The notes under the pieces: generated by a model
Told to the model about the DNA's origin: nothing
The model's database searches: none
What the model saw: only the letters and a program-made list of their open reading frames with translations
Source of the DNA: Leptospira sp.
GTDB lineage: Bacteria > Spirochaetota > Leptospiria > Leptospirales > Leptospiraceae
DNA: 27,500 nucleotides
Assembly: GCA_027531445.1 (NCBI GenBank)
Contig: JAPZRK010000031.1
Location: forward strand, 1-27,500
Direction of reading: 5' to 3'
In this document: piece after piece, positions 1-7,614 of the stretch
Layout of the letters: every line of letters starts with the position of its first letter
Position numbering within the stretch: position 1 is the stretch's first letter
Program-made: the position numbers and the translations under genes

Positions 1-68
<68 letters not shown>

Positions 69-195
69 ATAAAGGAACAATTTAACCATCCCTTGTTAGA
101 TGAATCAAAAGTGTCACGCTACGTTGTATTTTGTAAATGAATGGTTGGAAACAACTAAAGACAAATGCCAGTTAACTGGTCAGAGTAAGAAGAGA

Positions 196-227
196 AGCCT
201 CACCTAAACAGTGGGGCTTTTTTGTTT
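196..227 (+). terminator. Rho-independent terminator of the 16S transcript
   Basis: An 8-bp stem (AGCCTCAC at 196-203 with GTGGGGCT at 211-218, one G-T wobble), a 7-base loop and a T-rich tail running to about 227. It lies about 130 bases after the end of 16S. The spacer between (68-195) holds two small hairpins, GTTG-GAAA-CAAC near 144-155 and the palindrome CCAGTTAACTGG at 168-179, which may belong to 16S 3' processing. There is no other RNA gene before it, so the rRNA transcript seems to end here. Confidence 0.8.
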
Positions 228-438
228 TACCACATAGGAGCAAGATAGGGATTTTTCCAAGAGTGAGCCCCAAAATCCAGGATGGATGCGCCAAATTCGC
301 AACACAATGCGCATTATAGAAAGCGGACTGACGCGAATGGCGACGATATTTGACATTTAATCCCTTGTTTGGGACTTGGACTCGAAAGACGATCTGTGCA
401 TAAATAGTAAATCTAGATATTTAAATTCCAGAAAATGG
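228..438. other. Intergenic stretch without a gene
   Basis: About 210 bases between the rRNA terminator and the convergent lipoprotein gene. I see no open frame of note in either strand. The only recognisable content is one copy of a dispersed repeat (302-344). Confidence 0.6.
302..344 (+). repeat. Dispersed repeat, copy A
   Basis: The 33 bases 312-344 match 28 of 33 positions of 10405-10437 without gaps. Shared blocks are CATTATA, GACTG, CGCGA and TGGCGAC. Weaker similarity continues about 10 bases upstream (ACACAATGCG here, ATACAAAGCC in the other copy). Both copies are in non-coding DNA close behind a plus-strand transcription unit and have the same orientation. Four of the five differences are A/G transitions, which fits a diverged repeat family more than chance. 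Confidence 0.6.
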
Positions 439-492
439 AAGGACCCGTTCTAAGCTTCAAACGAACTTTGTAAACTATAGCAACGGGTCCTT
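439..492 (-). terminator. Inverted repeat behind the lipoprotein gene, possible terminator
   Basis: AAGGACCCGTT (439-449) and AACGGGTCCTT (482-492) are perfect 11-base complements around a 32-base loop. The loop itself can form a short CAAA/TTTG helix. The repeat begins 6 bases after the stop codon of the minus-strand lipoprotein gene, so termination or 3' protection of that mRNA is the simplest role. The tail on the minus strand is only weakly T-rich (CCATTTTCTGG), so it is not a classical intrinsic terminator. Confidence 0.5.
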
Positions 493-498
493 ACTTAT

Positions 499-1467
499 TT
501 AGAAAGTAGTGCCCGTTGGAAATCCAGTGAAGCTGAATATACCACCTAACATAGTTTTTATCGTGCTAGCTCCCACATTCGTCTGATTCAATACTAGGGT
601 CGAAAAAGTTGTTAGCGATCCCGTACACGAACCCGTGGCATCAGTAAATGTTGACCCTGTCGCATTGGAACAAGAAGTTGATGCCGCCGGGCAAGAAGCT
701 GATTGTCCAAACTGTCCAGAAGCATAAGCAAGTGATGATGATGTTTTCATTTGAACGCCACATCCTACGCCAGTATAGTTTGCATTTGATCCTGATGAAG
801 CTGTGAGATCAGAACCATTTGAGATTTCGAAAGTTCGCGTTACTGAATTGGCTTTGATTTGAACCCAAGAGAAAGTACCGCTTGTATCTCGACTGATTTG
901 ATGAACTTCCAAATCATTTCTGGCAATATTGATTTTTGCTAATACTGCAATGGTAGGCGGCTCGTTACTCGTACTATTTTGAATCTCGGCTAAGTAAATA
1001 TGTGTTGTGTCACGTCCAAAGTAAACTCTCAAAGATGAGGAGATATCTCGGCGGCAAGTCAAGGTCATGGGGAAACTAAAGGATGCATTGCCAGATGGTG
1101 CCGTATTTAATGCAGTGTAGTTATTCGCGGCAGGAATCAGGCAACTCGCAGGTATGCTTGACCGAAGTTCTGTTACACGAGAGTCTACCTTACTTAGTCT
1201 ATCTCTAAAGTTCGAAGGACCTGGTTTAAAAAATCTGTCTTGGACAGTCGATGTGGATCTAGTAGATGTAGTATAACTTGTGTCCTTCAATGTGGTGGGT
1301 AGAGCTTCTTGCACTATGGTCAAAAGCGGGGGAATGCTTTCGGAACTTTGGCTTGCGAGAATCGCGAGTAGTGCCGTATTGTCGTCTTTTTTCTTCGGTG
1401 TGCACCCAGCAATGAAAAGTGCCACTAAGGAAAGGGATGAAATGAGCTTAAATAGTTTAGTATTCAT
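499..1467 (-). CDS. Putative lipoprotein of unknown function
   Basis: 322 aa. The N-terminus is a lipoprotein signal peptide: basic MNTKLFK, a hydrophobic stretch, and a lipobox ending FIAGC with Cys22 as the predicted lipidated residue, followed by the charged TPKKKDD segment. The mature protein is Ser/Thr-rich. It has scattered cysteines, with a cluster (GCG, SCP, SCS, SCT) in residues about 235-280, that could form disulfides outside the cytoplasm. I recognise no enzyme motif or named domain. An AGGA ribosome site lies 4 bases before the ATG. The gene starts 56 bases after the histidine kinase gene on the same strand, so it could be the last gene of that transcript or a separate unit. Spirochaetes carry many such lineage-specific lipoproteins; the function is unknown. 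Confidence 0.85.
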   Translation of the reverse strand: MNTKLFKLISSLSLVALFIAGCTPKKKDDNTALLAILASQSSESIPPLLTIVQEALPTTLKDTSYTTSTRSTSTVQDRFFKPGPSNFRDRLSKVDSRVTELRSSIPASCLIPAANNYTALNTAPSGNASFSFPMTLTCRRDISSSLRVYFGRDTTHIYLAEIQNSTSNEPPTIAVLAKINIARNDLEVHQISRDTSGTFSWVQIKANSVTRTFEISNGSDLTASSGSNANYTGVGCGVQMKTSSSLAYASGQFGQSASCPAASTSCSNATGSTFTDATGSCTGSLTTFSTLVLNQTNVGASTIKTMLGGIFSFTGFPTGTTF

Positions 1468-1523
1468 AAGTCCTAGTTTAACCGTTTTTACACAATCCGC
1501 CTAGGGTCGAAATGACCTACGAA

Positions 1524-3260
1524 TCAATTGTTTAGTGGAAATTTCAAAAAGAAGAAGCCTCCATGTTCGAAACGCATTTGCCTTTTTTTCCCATGCAACG
1601 TTTGGACTCTTGAATGAATGCTTTCCAGACCCAATCCAGAAGCATTCTTCAGCAGAGTCGCTCTGATTTCTTTTTCAGAAAATCCTCGCCCATCACTTAC
1701 GACAGAAAAGTAAATCGATTCTTTCTTTCGGATAAGTCGTATCTTCATCTTTGAGATTTTGTCATGTTTGTTGATGTTTGCGATTACTTCATAAAAGAGA
1801 GCGAGTAAATGTTCTTTTTGCCAAATGTCAAAACAGTCTTTCTCTAAGTTGGTTTCAAATTCAACAGAATACTTTCCCAAAGCTATGAGTCGCTGGATAT
1901 GAGATCTCATTGATTCTAAAACATTTCTTTCTTCATTCGTAGAAGATCGAACGGTCAGAACTAAGGCTCTGAATCGAACTAAGAAACTTTGTATTTTTCT
2001 TACCATGAAATCTTTATCGTTGTCTTGAGAGCTTTCTAAAAGTAGGTCCAGGTCGGAACCTAGTTCATCGTGTAACTTTCGAACTATTGATTCCTTTTCA
2101 AGCTTTCGGTCATTCTTTTCCTTTTGTAATTCTTCTTGAAACTTTACCTTTTGTTCAGCTTCTTGTTCGGCGAGAGAAAATTTCTTTGCTAATAATAGAG
2201 AATGTAAGAGAATCAGAAACAACAGGGCTATCGGAAACGTGTAAGGAATGAGTTCTATATTTGTAGAAAAACCAGACCATGAATCTTGAAAAATAGAAGG
2301 TGTTAGGATTAGCAATCCCATAAAGACCGGAGTTGCAAATGGAAGTCGTAAAATTAACGCTTTTAGCATTCGAGTTAGAACAATCGTTCCCAGGATTGGA
2401 TGTAAAACCAAAGCGTACTTATAAAAAATACTCATTTCTGGTTCTGGAGCGATTAGAAAAAAAGAAATGAGAAGAACTGTTGGAATCAATAAAACTCGGA
2501 TCCATATTTTTCCAAAAACTGAAGGAAAAAATGAATACATTAAAAAAGCATGAATTAAATGGAATGAGATTTCGAGAGAAGCTTCCATTCTAAATTTTAT
2601 GGTATAATTGATAAAAGGAAAGAAGCTATAGACAAATACAGACGTAATTGCAGAGTAAATGGAAACCGCAAAACAAAAACAGGCTAAAAACAAAGGTGCC
2701 TTGTCTTTTCTTCGTTGCGTAAAGAAAAAAAGAAAGAATATTCCAATAAAAAGCAAAACAAAAAATTCAATCACAAAAGAAAATACTTTCTTCGTAAAGT
2801 ATTTGATTAGCTCAAACTGATTGTAATAAATAAACTTCGATCGAATTCCTCCTTTTGCTTGATAGCTTCCTAATTTTCTGTTATCGATCACTAACTTTAA
2901 AGTATGCGATCCAGGAGTTAAATAAACAAGTGATTCTGATCTGATTTCGCCCAAATCCTCACTGTCCCAAGTCCATCGATGTGGATAACGAATCAGAGGC
3001 AGGAGAAGCCATTTCCCTTGACAGTCTTCACCTAAGTGAAGCTCTTTTGAAAAATCTACTTTTGCTTCGTATGGTATTTCTTTTTTTATATTTGCCCAAT
3101 GTTCTTCCGTAGAAAATTCACCTAAAACTTTTCCATTCCAAATATAAGTGATATCCGAAAAAAGTGTGCCCTCGGGATCTAGACAACCTGTGATTTCGTG
3201 TGCGCCAAGATTAGAAGAGGCACATAACAAAGTGAATATTAAAAGGATTCTAAAAGCCAT
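1524..3260 (-). CDS. Membrane sensor histidine kinase, 7TM type
   Basis: 578 aa. A Sec signal peptide (residues 1-20) is followed by an extracytoplasmic domain of about 130 residues, then roughly seven hydrophobic segments (about 158-358), a charged coiled coil (360-395) and a kinase core. The core has the HDELG phospho-acceptor motif of HisKA_3-like/NarX-type kinases (His397), an N-box (EVIANINKH, 491-499), a G1 box (SDGRGF, Asp523) and a G2 box (GLGLESIHSRV). The layout is that of 7TMR-DISM sensors, which sense ligands outside the inner membrane; the signal cannot be read from sequence. The gene overlaps the response-regulator gene by 11 bp and follows it, so the two are translated from one mRNA and very probably form a cognate pair. 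Confidence 0.9.
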   Translation of the reverse strand: MAFRILLIFTLLCASSNLGAHEITGCLDPEGTLFSDITYIWNGKVLGEFSTEEHWANIKKEIPYEAKVDFSKELHLGEDCQGKWLLLPLIRYPHRWTWDSEDLGEIRSESLVYLTPGSHTLKLVIDNRKLGSYQAKGGIRSKFIYYNQFELIKYFTKKVFSFVIEFFVLLFIGIFFLFFFTQRRKDKAPLFLACFCFAVSIYSAITSVFVYSFFPFINYTIKFRMEASLEISFHLIHAFLMYSFFPSVFGKIWIRVLLIPTVLLISFFLIAPEPEMSIFYKYALVLHPILGTIVLTRMLKALILRLPFATPVFMGLLILTPSIFQDSWSGFSTNIELIPYTFPIALLFLILLHSLLLAKKFSLAEQEAEQKVKFQEELQKEKNDRKLEKESIVRKLHDELGSDLDLLLESSQDNDKDFMVRKIQSFLVRFRALVLTVRSSTNEERNVLESMRSHIQRLIALGKYSVEFETNLEKDCFDIWQKEHLLALFYEVIANINKHDKISKMKIRLIRKKESIYFSVVSDGRGFSEKEIRATLLKNASGLGLESIHSRVQTLHGKKRQMRFEHGGFFFLKFPLNN

Positions 3261-3903
3261 CAGGTTTTTGTATGATTCCCAAACGATTCCCTTTTAATAT
3301 TGCTTCTTGTTTCGAACTAACATTCAGTTTCTGATAGATTCTTTCCAATGTGTGCCGGATTGTATGCGAGCTAATGTCTAACTCATCTGCAATATCAGCG
3401 ATTTTAAATCCTACAGCAATCATGTTTAAAACTTCATTTTCCCTTTTGCTGAGAATCAAATCAACAGTCTGCAAAACACTTTCTTTTGAAATTTTTTCCA
3501 TTAGATAACGAGCAACTTTTGGAGTTAGGCTTGCACCTCCCTCTATCAATTGCTCACATTCATCAACAAACTTTAATCCTCGAGTCAAATCCTTAATCCA
3601 ATAGCCATGGCAACCTTGAGTGATGGCTTTTAAAATCGTTTCTTCATCTTCAAACACTGTATAAATGAGTATCTTCGCCTTTGGTTTCAGGGTTTTTAAT
3701 TTAGGCAAAGCATCGATTCCGCTCATTTTTGGCAATCCTACATCCAAAATAATTAAATCCATCGTTAAATTAACAATGCCATTGAATGCGGATTCAGCCG
3801 ATGAAAAACAACCGTTGACGTTCCAGTTTTTATGATTTAGGAACTGAGATTGGATCCACTTTGAAACTTCTGGATGGTCTTCGATGATGGAAACGGTAGG
3901 CAT
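3250..3903 (-). CDS. NarL/LuxR-family response regulator
   Basis: 217 aa. Residues 1-120 are a receiver domain: acidic pocket Glu8-Asp9, phospho-acceptor Asp54 in the LIILDVGLP strand, Thr82 and Lys104. Residues about 148-212 are a LuxR/GerE helix-turn-helix (LSKRENEVLNMIAVGFKIAD, then SSHTIRHTLERIYQKL). The protein should bind DNA after phosphorylation by the overlapping kinase gene. The start is fixed by homology, because the first beta strand (PTVSIIEDH) follows the initiator Met directly and no earlier start would fit the promoter. There is no Shine-Dalgarno sequence before this ATG (AGAATCTCCC precedes it). Targets are unknown; autoregulation of the operon would be common for the family. 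Confidence 0.93.
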   Translation of the reverse strand: MPTVSIIEDHPEVSKWIQSQFLNHKNWNVNGCFSSAESAFNGIVNLTMDLIILDVGLPKMSGIDALPKLKTLKPKAKILIYTVFEDEETILKAITQGCHGYWIKDLTRGLKFVDECEQLIEGGASLTPKVARYLMEKISKESVLQTVDLILSKRENEVLNMIAVGFKIADIADELDISSHTIRHTLERIYQKLNVSSKQEAILKGNRLGIIQKPDGF

Positions 3904-3917
3904 GGGAGATTCTGGGT

Positions 3918-3947
3918 ATTATATGATTTTATATAAAATAATGTCAA
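3918..3947 (-). promoter_or_regulatory. Sigma-70-type promoter of the regulator-kinase genes
   Basis: On the minus strand, TTGACA (3947-3942) and TATAAT (3923-3918) are separated by 18 bases. Both hexamers equal the E. coli consensus. Transcription would start near 3911, only about 8 bases before the A of the regulator ATG at 3903. This leaves no room for a ribosome binding site, so the mRNA may be leaderless or nearly so. Confidence 0.75.
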
Positions 3948-4440
3948 GTAAATTGACTGCCTGGGAATTATGAATTAAGTCTTCACGAATTCTTTACAAT
4001 TTAATTCTCTATAATGCTGAACTTCTTTGAAAATACTGGTTAAAAATAAATCCACGAATAAATTATGTTAGCTGATATGTTTGTATTCCTGTTTCAACCT
4101 AAAGTAATATAATTAGAAAAAACTTTCACAGAAAAAATGGAAAACATTCCTGAAAAACATAAAGAGGAAATCAAATTCGAGTGTTATGGTCTGATTCCTG
4201 CCGTTTTAAAATCCAAAGACATCGATCCTGCATGGCAAAGATGAATTTTGACATGGCTCGACAAGAAAGAATCCTCTTGAAAAGTAACTTCGACTTTGTG
4301 ATTGTGAGTCCAGGAAATTTTAGCAAAACAATTTTCTGTTGTTGAATATATCAAATATGTTAATCGGATTTCCTTGTGTCGAACATCCAGAAAAACCAAT
4401 CCGAATTTGAGGAACGAAAAAAATGATGGAATTTAATTCA
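3948..4440. other. Intergenic stretch, possibly with a small gene remnant
   Basis: About 490 bases between the end of the hybrid kinase gene and the promoter of the response regulator. No convincing intact gene. On the plus strand 4113-4244 is open for 43 codons and reads like protein (ATG at 4137, then ENIPEKHKEEIKFECYGL and LKSKDIDPAWQR) before a TGA. A second short open stretch begins at once in another frame (ATG at about 4243, then FDMARQERILLKS). This could be a decayed gene, but no family is recognised. A weak stem (AATGA/TCATT) with seven Ts just after the hybrid kinase stop may serve as its terminator. Confidence 0.35.
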
Positions 4441-6567
4441 TTATAAAACATTTGCATATTTTAGAATTTTCTGATACAACTCTTCTGGACGAAATGGTTT
4501 AGAAATAAAGTCATTCATTTTATAATCTTGCGCTTTGTTTTTACTCTCTAAAAACACATCTGCAGATAAGGCAAGTATAGGAACCTGCTGGAAATATTTA
4601 TCTTCTCTACTTCGTATCAATCGACATGCTTCAAATCCATCCATTTCTGGCATTTGTAAGTCCATAAGAACGATATCATAAGACTTATCTAGAATTTTTT
4701 CAATCGCTTTTATCCCGTTAGTTGCAACATCAAAAGCGATTCCCCATTTTTCAAAAAAACGAGAGGCCAAGATAATGTTTACATCATTGTCTTCGACTAA
4801 GAGCAATTTTTTTCCTTTCAAGGAAAGTTTTGATAGATCTGCATTTTCTTTTTCTATTTCTTGATCCCAGGAAGACGCTCTTTCTAAAGATAAACTAAAA
4901 TAGAATTTGGATCCTTTACCTAATTCACTTTCTAAATGAATTTCACTTTTCATGATCTCGATGAGTTTTCTTGAAATAGAAAGTCCTAAGCCAGTTCCAC
5001 CATACTTTCTTTCGTTTCGAGAATTCTCTTGAGTGAATGCCTCGAATACTTTTTGCTGGTACTCCAAGGGAATGCCGATTCCAGTATCAACAATTTCAAA
5101 TAGGATAACAGCCGTATTTTCATTGAGGGATTCTAAACGGACAATAAATTCAACTTTTCCCTTCTCTGTAAATTTAATGGCGTTATTGAGTAAATTATTT
5201 ATAACCTGACCTAGGCGAAGCGAGTCACCTATCAGAAAATCAGGAATGTCCTCAGCAATTGACGAAACGATCTGAATTCCTTTTTCTTTCGCCTTGGGTG
5301 AATGCAGTTTGATTATCTGCTCTAATGTAAACCGCAATGGAAATTTATTTTTTTCTAACTCTAATTTGCCAGATTCAATTTTACTAAAATCCAAAATATC
5401 ATTGATCAAGTTCATTAGGTGATCGGCAGAAAATTTCAATGTTTCAACCAATTCCTTTTGAAAAGGAGCAAGATTAGATTCCAACAATAAATGCGTAGTC
5501 CCGATTACTCCATTCATGGGAGTGCGGATTTCGTGACTCATTGTTGATAAGAATTCGGCTTTGGCTCTGGATGCCCCTTCAGCCTTCTCTTTTGCTATCG
5601 TTAGATTTTCTTCATTTTTGACTTGTTCGGTGATATCTGTGTGAGCACCTACGAGACGAATCACTTTCCCCTTATCATCCTTCTGTCGAATCGCTCGACT
5701 GAGAATATGCACCGTCGTACCATTCTTGTGTCTAAACCTTTGAACTGCTTTAAATTCGGATGTTTTCCCAGAGATAAAATCCTCTGTTAGTTCTAGCGCT
5801 TTCAATAAATCATCTGGAAGTATAATTTTTTTCCAGTTATCCATAGTATTTTCAAATTCGAAGTCAGTATAACCGAACATCTCTTTCCATCTAGGAGAAA
5901 AATAGATAACGTCAGTTTGAAGATCCCAGTCCCAATAACCATCATTACTTGCTGTTAATGCTAATTCATATCGATCATTTACAAGTGCCAATTGGCTCTG
6001 GAATTTTTGCTTCTCCTCGTTTTCTTCAAGTGACATTAAGATCGTAGCACACGTACTAGAAAATGGCTCTAAAAATTTTATCGTATCTTCATTATAACCA
6101 TTTGGACTATTTGCGATCCCAGCCATTCCAATCATTCTATCCCGAATGAAAAAAGGTATTCCTAAAAAAGATTCAAGAGCTGGATGGCCAAAGGGGATAC
6201 CTCCACTTCTTGGATCTGTTTTTGGGGAATTGGAAATCACGGCTTTTTGTGAAGTCATCACGGAACCAAACAATGTTTTCAAATTTCGGAACTCTATGCC
6301 ATCCGCAACATTGTCTTCAAAAAATTTACGAGTGTCTTCATTCCAGGCAATATTGGTGATAGAATACGTCTTTAAATAAGGGGCCCCTTGAGTATCTTGT
6401 AAAACTTTACCGATAAATCCATACTGACTCGAAGTTAACTTTAAAAGAGTTTCTAAAAGCATATCAAAAATCTTTTGAATGCTCCAGTTGCTTGCGATAA
6501 ATTCTTTTTGGGCAACATAAATTGCACTGAGTAATAAATTGCTCAAATGCGCAGAATTTTGTTCCAT
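4441..6567 (-). CDS. Soluble hybrid sensor histidine kinase (GAF-PAS-HisKA-HATPase-REC)
   Basis: 708 aa without signal peptide or membrane segment, so probably cytoplasmic. Domains in order: GAF (about 26-185, with the G-I-P-F pattern), PAS/PAC (about 190-320, with WDWDLQTD and GAHTDITEQ), a linker helix, HisKA with the STMSHEIRTPMNG motif (His345), HATPase_c with N-box (NNLLNNAIKFT), G1 (DTGIGIP), F-box and G2 (GGTGLGLSISRKL), then a receiver domain (585-705) with Asp636 in LMDLQMPEMDG and Lys690. The design is a sensor with an internal receiver that passes phosphate through a separate Hpt protein to a regulator; no Hpt or partner regulator is adjacent. An AAGGGG ribosome site lies about 10 bases before the ATG. 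What GAF and PAS sense is unknown. Confidence 0.93.
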   Translation of the reverse strand: MEQNSAHLSNLLLSAIYVAQKEFIASNWSIQKIFDMLLETLLKLTSSQYGFIGKVLQDTQGAPYLKTYSITNIAWNEDTRKFFEDNVADGIEFRNLKTLFGSVMTSQKAVISNSPKTDPRSGGIPFGHPALESFLGIPFFIRDRMIGMAGIANSPNGYNEDTIKFLEPFSSTCATILMSLEENEEKQKFQSQLALVNDRYELALTASNDGYWDWDLQTDVIYFSPRWKEMFGYTDFEFENTMDNWKKIILPDDLLKALELTEDFISGKTSEFKAVQRFRHKNGTTVHILSRAIRQKDDKGKVIRLVGAHTDITEQVKNEENLTIAKEKAEGASRAKAEFLSTMSHEIRTPMNGVIGTTHLLLESNLAPFQKELVETLKFSADHLMNLINDILDFSKIESGKLELEKNKFPLRFTLEQIIKLHSPKAKEKGIQIVSSIAEDIPDFLIGDSLRLGQVINNLLNNAIKFTEKGKVEFIVRLESLNENTAVILFEIVDTGIGIPLEYQQKVFEAFTQENSRNERKYGGTGLGLSISRKLIEIMKSEIHLESELGKGSKFYFSLSLERASSWDQEIEKENADLSKLSLKGKKLLLVEDNDVNIILASRFFEKWGIAFDVATNGIKAIEKILDKSYDIVLMDLQMPEMDGFEACRLIRSREDKYFQQVPILALSADVFLESKNKAQDYKMNDFISKPFRPEELYQKILKYANVL

Positions 6568-7107
6568 GATTTGTTTTCCCCTTTAAGAATAGACGAAAGT
6601 GATCTCTACGACTTGTTTTGACTTCTTACTACGAAGAACCTTAATTTTAAGCTAATCTCAAAACACCAATGAATCTATTGTAAAATTGATCTTATGTTCA
6701 CTTATACTCTCACCCCTAGCTGGTTTCAAACGAAAAAGCTGATCTGGATAAATATAAATACTGCGAGATGATTGCCATTAGTCGATACAATTTCAAAGAG
6801 TAATGATTCTAATGATCTCCGCGCGTTAGGGATCGACCGGTGGCCGCGCCAGAGGGAGAGCCCGACCCGTTCACTTTCCAGTTCTACAAGACTAACCAAA
6901 TCGGGAACGCCCAATCTCTTTAAAATTTTTCAGAGGAACGGCAGGCAGCGAAAGGTCTTCTCGACTAACAGAATATTGCAAAGATCAGGCATGGTGCATG
7001 AAATGCCTCCATAAAGAGTGGACGAGCAAGAGTAAGTATATGAATTCTAGAATTAAAAATTGACTAAAGTTTGTTTTTTTAAAGTTTTGATGGAAGGAAT
7101 ACCAAGA
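6568..7107. other. Intergenic stretch of about 540 bases
   Basis: No gene is supported. It must hold the promoter of the minus-strand hybrid kinase and that of the plus-strand membrane protein, but I find no clear pair of hexamers for either. Short open frames overlap in both strands around a G+C-rich patch (6819-6868) and have no protein-like features I can defend. The plus-strand frame ending at about 7062 contains WCMKC, which I note only as a weak hint of a decayed gene. Confidence 0.4.
6819..6868. repeat. G+C-rich patch, possible interspersed repeat fragment
   Basis: 38 of these 50 bases are G or C, against about 35-40% in the surroundings. It begins CCGCGCGTTAGGGATCG and ends GAGAGCCCGACCC; GGG(A)TCG and CGACCC at its ends can pair. 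On the minus strand it contains CTGGCGCG, which also occurs in repeat copy B (10421-10428). It looks like part of a family of non-coding repeats, but only a search of the whole genome can show that. Confidence 0.4.
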
Positions 7108-7524
7108 ATGACAGCTGATAAAGTTTTTCGAATTGCTAACATCCTAGCATTGCCCCCATGGATATTAATGGCCGTTTTTCCAAATTGGGAGTATACTGCG
7201 ATTGTCATAAATTCCTATATTTTTCCTATAAGTTTGTCCTTACTCTATACCTTATACATCAGTCTAAGTTTTGGAAAAAGCAAAGGTAACTTTCGGACTT
7301 TAGAGGGCCTTGCCAGTTTATTTCGAAACAAGAATGCATTACTGGCTGGCTGGATTCATTACTTAGCCTTTGATATTTTGGTTGGTGTATATGAATGGAA
7401 AGATGCTCTCTCGATAAGTCTACCGCAGTATTTGCTGATTCCTGCTCTGTTTTTTACGTTAATGTTTGGTCCTTTTGGATTTATACTCTATTTATCCATA
7501 AGGTATGTATTTCTTAATTTTTAA
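7108..7524 (+). CDS. ABA4-like (DUF4281) integral membrane protein
   Basis: 138 aa from the chosen start. The protein is almost entirely hydrophobic, with about four membrane segments. It has features of the ABA4-like family: LPPWILM near the N-terminus, the central HYLAFDILVGVYEW with the family's FD.xVG pattern, and the C-terminal LMFGPFGFILYLSIR. Plant ABA4 acts in neoxanthin formation; the role of the bacterial members is not known. The ATG at 7108 is preferred because GGAAGGAA (7092-7099) lies 9 bases before it and the family starts near here. Upstream in-frame starts are a TTG at 7060 and an ATG at 7090 without a good ribosome site. It stands alone between two intergenic stretches. Confidence 0.75.
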   Translation: MTADKVFRIANILALPPWILMAVFPNWEYTAIVINSYIFPISLSLLYTLYISLSFGKSKGNFRTLEGLASLFRNKNALLAGWIHYLAFDILVGVYEWKDALSISLPQYLLIPALFFTLMFGPFGFILYLSIRYVFLNF

Positions 7525-7614
7525 ATGAATAAAGTTGATGTGGATGGAAAAAGGAATCATTTATATATATGAGTTGCTGGGGCCTCGTTTCCTACTCTCT
7601 TTTTCTAACATTCT

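Noticed and set aside
4184..4399. Minus-strand 71-codon open frame
   Set aside because: It needs a TTG start without ribosome site, shows no domain, and overlaps a plus-strand stretch with more protein-like sequence.
6726..7014. Overlapping short open frames in both strands around the G+C-rich patch
   Set aside because: Arg/Ser-rich reading is what G+C-rich DNA gives by chance; no ribosome sites and no motif. The patch is treated as a repeat candidate.
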